Of a stretch of DNA of 5,400 nt, positions 5,119-5,400 are shown piece by piece; the stretch's first letter is position 1; the number at the start of each line of letters is the position of its first letter. The stretch spans positions 1 to 5,400 of the forward strand of contig JAHHUC010000098.1 of assembly GCA_020024215.1 (NCBI GenBank), in the 5' to 3' direction. The stretch comes from Oscillospiraceae bacterium (lineage in GTDB: Bacteria; Bacillota; Clostridia; Oscillospirales; Ruminococcaceae). The position numbers and the translations under genes were made by a program. The notes beneath the pieces were generated by a model. That model ran no database searches and had not been told where the DNA came from. It saw only the letters and a program-made list of their open reading frames with translations.

Positions 5119-5208
5119 CGCACAGGTAAAAAGATTTTTGCAGAACTTTAATTCCTGCGTATGTTAGAAATTGACATTTTGTGATGATAAAGCATATTTA
5201 GGTTAAGC
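5119..5208. repeat. Repeat unit 5 of the ~90-bp family
   Basis: It is an exact copy of unit 2, carried by the 576-bp duplication. Confidence 0.88.
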
Positions 5209-5269
5209 TTTATTTTTGCCAATCTGTCTTAAAATTTTAATATAAGCGGACAGCATCGAAAAAATTCAT

Positions 5270-5300
5270 CTGACAGCAAGATGCGCTATTTAAGTATAAT
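5270..5300 (+). promoter_or_regulatory. Candidate promoter in the repeat linker, second copy
   Basis: This is the exact copy of the CTGACA-19-TATAAT arrangement found 576 bp upstream. The same reservations apply. Confidence 0.28.
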
Positions 5301-5346
5301 TGATATCCTGCATAGGAAAATCTAAAAATTTTTTGGCGCAGCCTTC

Positions 5347-5384
5347 GCTTTCTTAAAAGAAAGCACGCTTTTTCGAGAAAAAGC
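5347..5384. other. Two adjacent tight hairpins, second copy
   Basis: This is the exact copy of the hairpin pair at 4771-4808, with arms at 5347-5364 and 5367-5384. Confidence 0.65.
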
Positions 5385-5400
5385 TTAGCAAAAAGCTTTA

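Larger units (their letters stand above)
5059..5400. repeat. 576-bp-period duplication, second copy (continues beyond the window)
   Basis: It is identical to 4483-4824 right up to the last base of the window, so the true extent of the repeat is not known. If the period continues, another ~90-bp unit equivalent to unit 3 should begin at about 5404. Confidence 0.93.

Noticed and set aside
4406..5208. CRISPR array
   Set aside because: Units are about 90 bp, unevenly spaced (137, 285, 153, 138 bp) and vary internally. There are no short identical repeats with regular unique spacers and no cas genes.
4406..5208. TTGACA in each unit as a -35 promoter element
   Set aside because: No acceptable -10 hexamer is found 16-18 bp downstream in any unit (best is about 3 of 6 matches), and no gene follows.
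4483..5400. Insertion sequence or transposon
   Set aside because: There is no transposase frame, no terminal inverted repeats bounding the 576-bp unit and no target-site duplication. The pattern fits tandem duplication by recombination.
3705..5400. tRNA, rRNA or parS sites in the gene-free region
   Set aside because: I saw no T-loop-like GGTTCGAATCC pattern, no rRNA-like conserved stretch and no TGTTTCACGTGAAACA-type palindrome on either strand.

Overview
The window looks like the replication-origin end of a chromosome from a low-to-moderate GC member of the Firmicutes, probably class Clostridia. All four recognisable genes lie on the minus strand in the classic order dnaA - dnaN - yaaA (S4-domain protein) - recF. 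The taxonomic guess rests on that gene order, strong Shine-Dalgarno sequences, AT-rich codon use (frequent ATA, TTT, AAA) and AT-rich spacers. I cannot name a genus.

Layout from right to left, which is the direction of transcription. Positions 3705-5400 are about 1.7 kb with no supportable gene. The outer half (about 4357-5400) is a nested repeat array: five copies of a ~90-bp unit, carried on a larger 576-bp tandem duplication whose second copy runs off the window edge. The inner half (3705-4356) holds a candidate dnaA promoter, several inverted repeats, a plus-strand terminator-like hairpin and a 38-nt pure pyrimidine tract. dnaA (2367-3704) encodes the replication initiator. A 303-bp AT-rich spacer (2064-2366) separates it from dnaN (945-2063, the sliding clamp). 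This spacer contains a layout resembling the basal unwinding system of the Bacillus subtilis origin. dnaN is followed 16 bp later by yaaA (707-928), which overlaps the GTG start of recF by 14 bp. recF is cut by the window edge after 240 codons.

Functionally this is an initiation and replication-maintenance cluster. DnaA opens the origin and can regulate its own gene, DnaN clamps the polymerase, RecF acts at stalled or gapped forks, and YaaA-type proteins are small RNA-binding proteins linked to ribosome assembly. The genes themselves are ordinary. The unusual parts are the repeat array upstream of dnaA and the candidate origin-opening element between dnaA and dnaN. Canonical DnaA boxes are scarce: the only perfect TTATCCACA I found lies inside the dnaA coding sequence.
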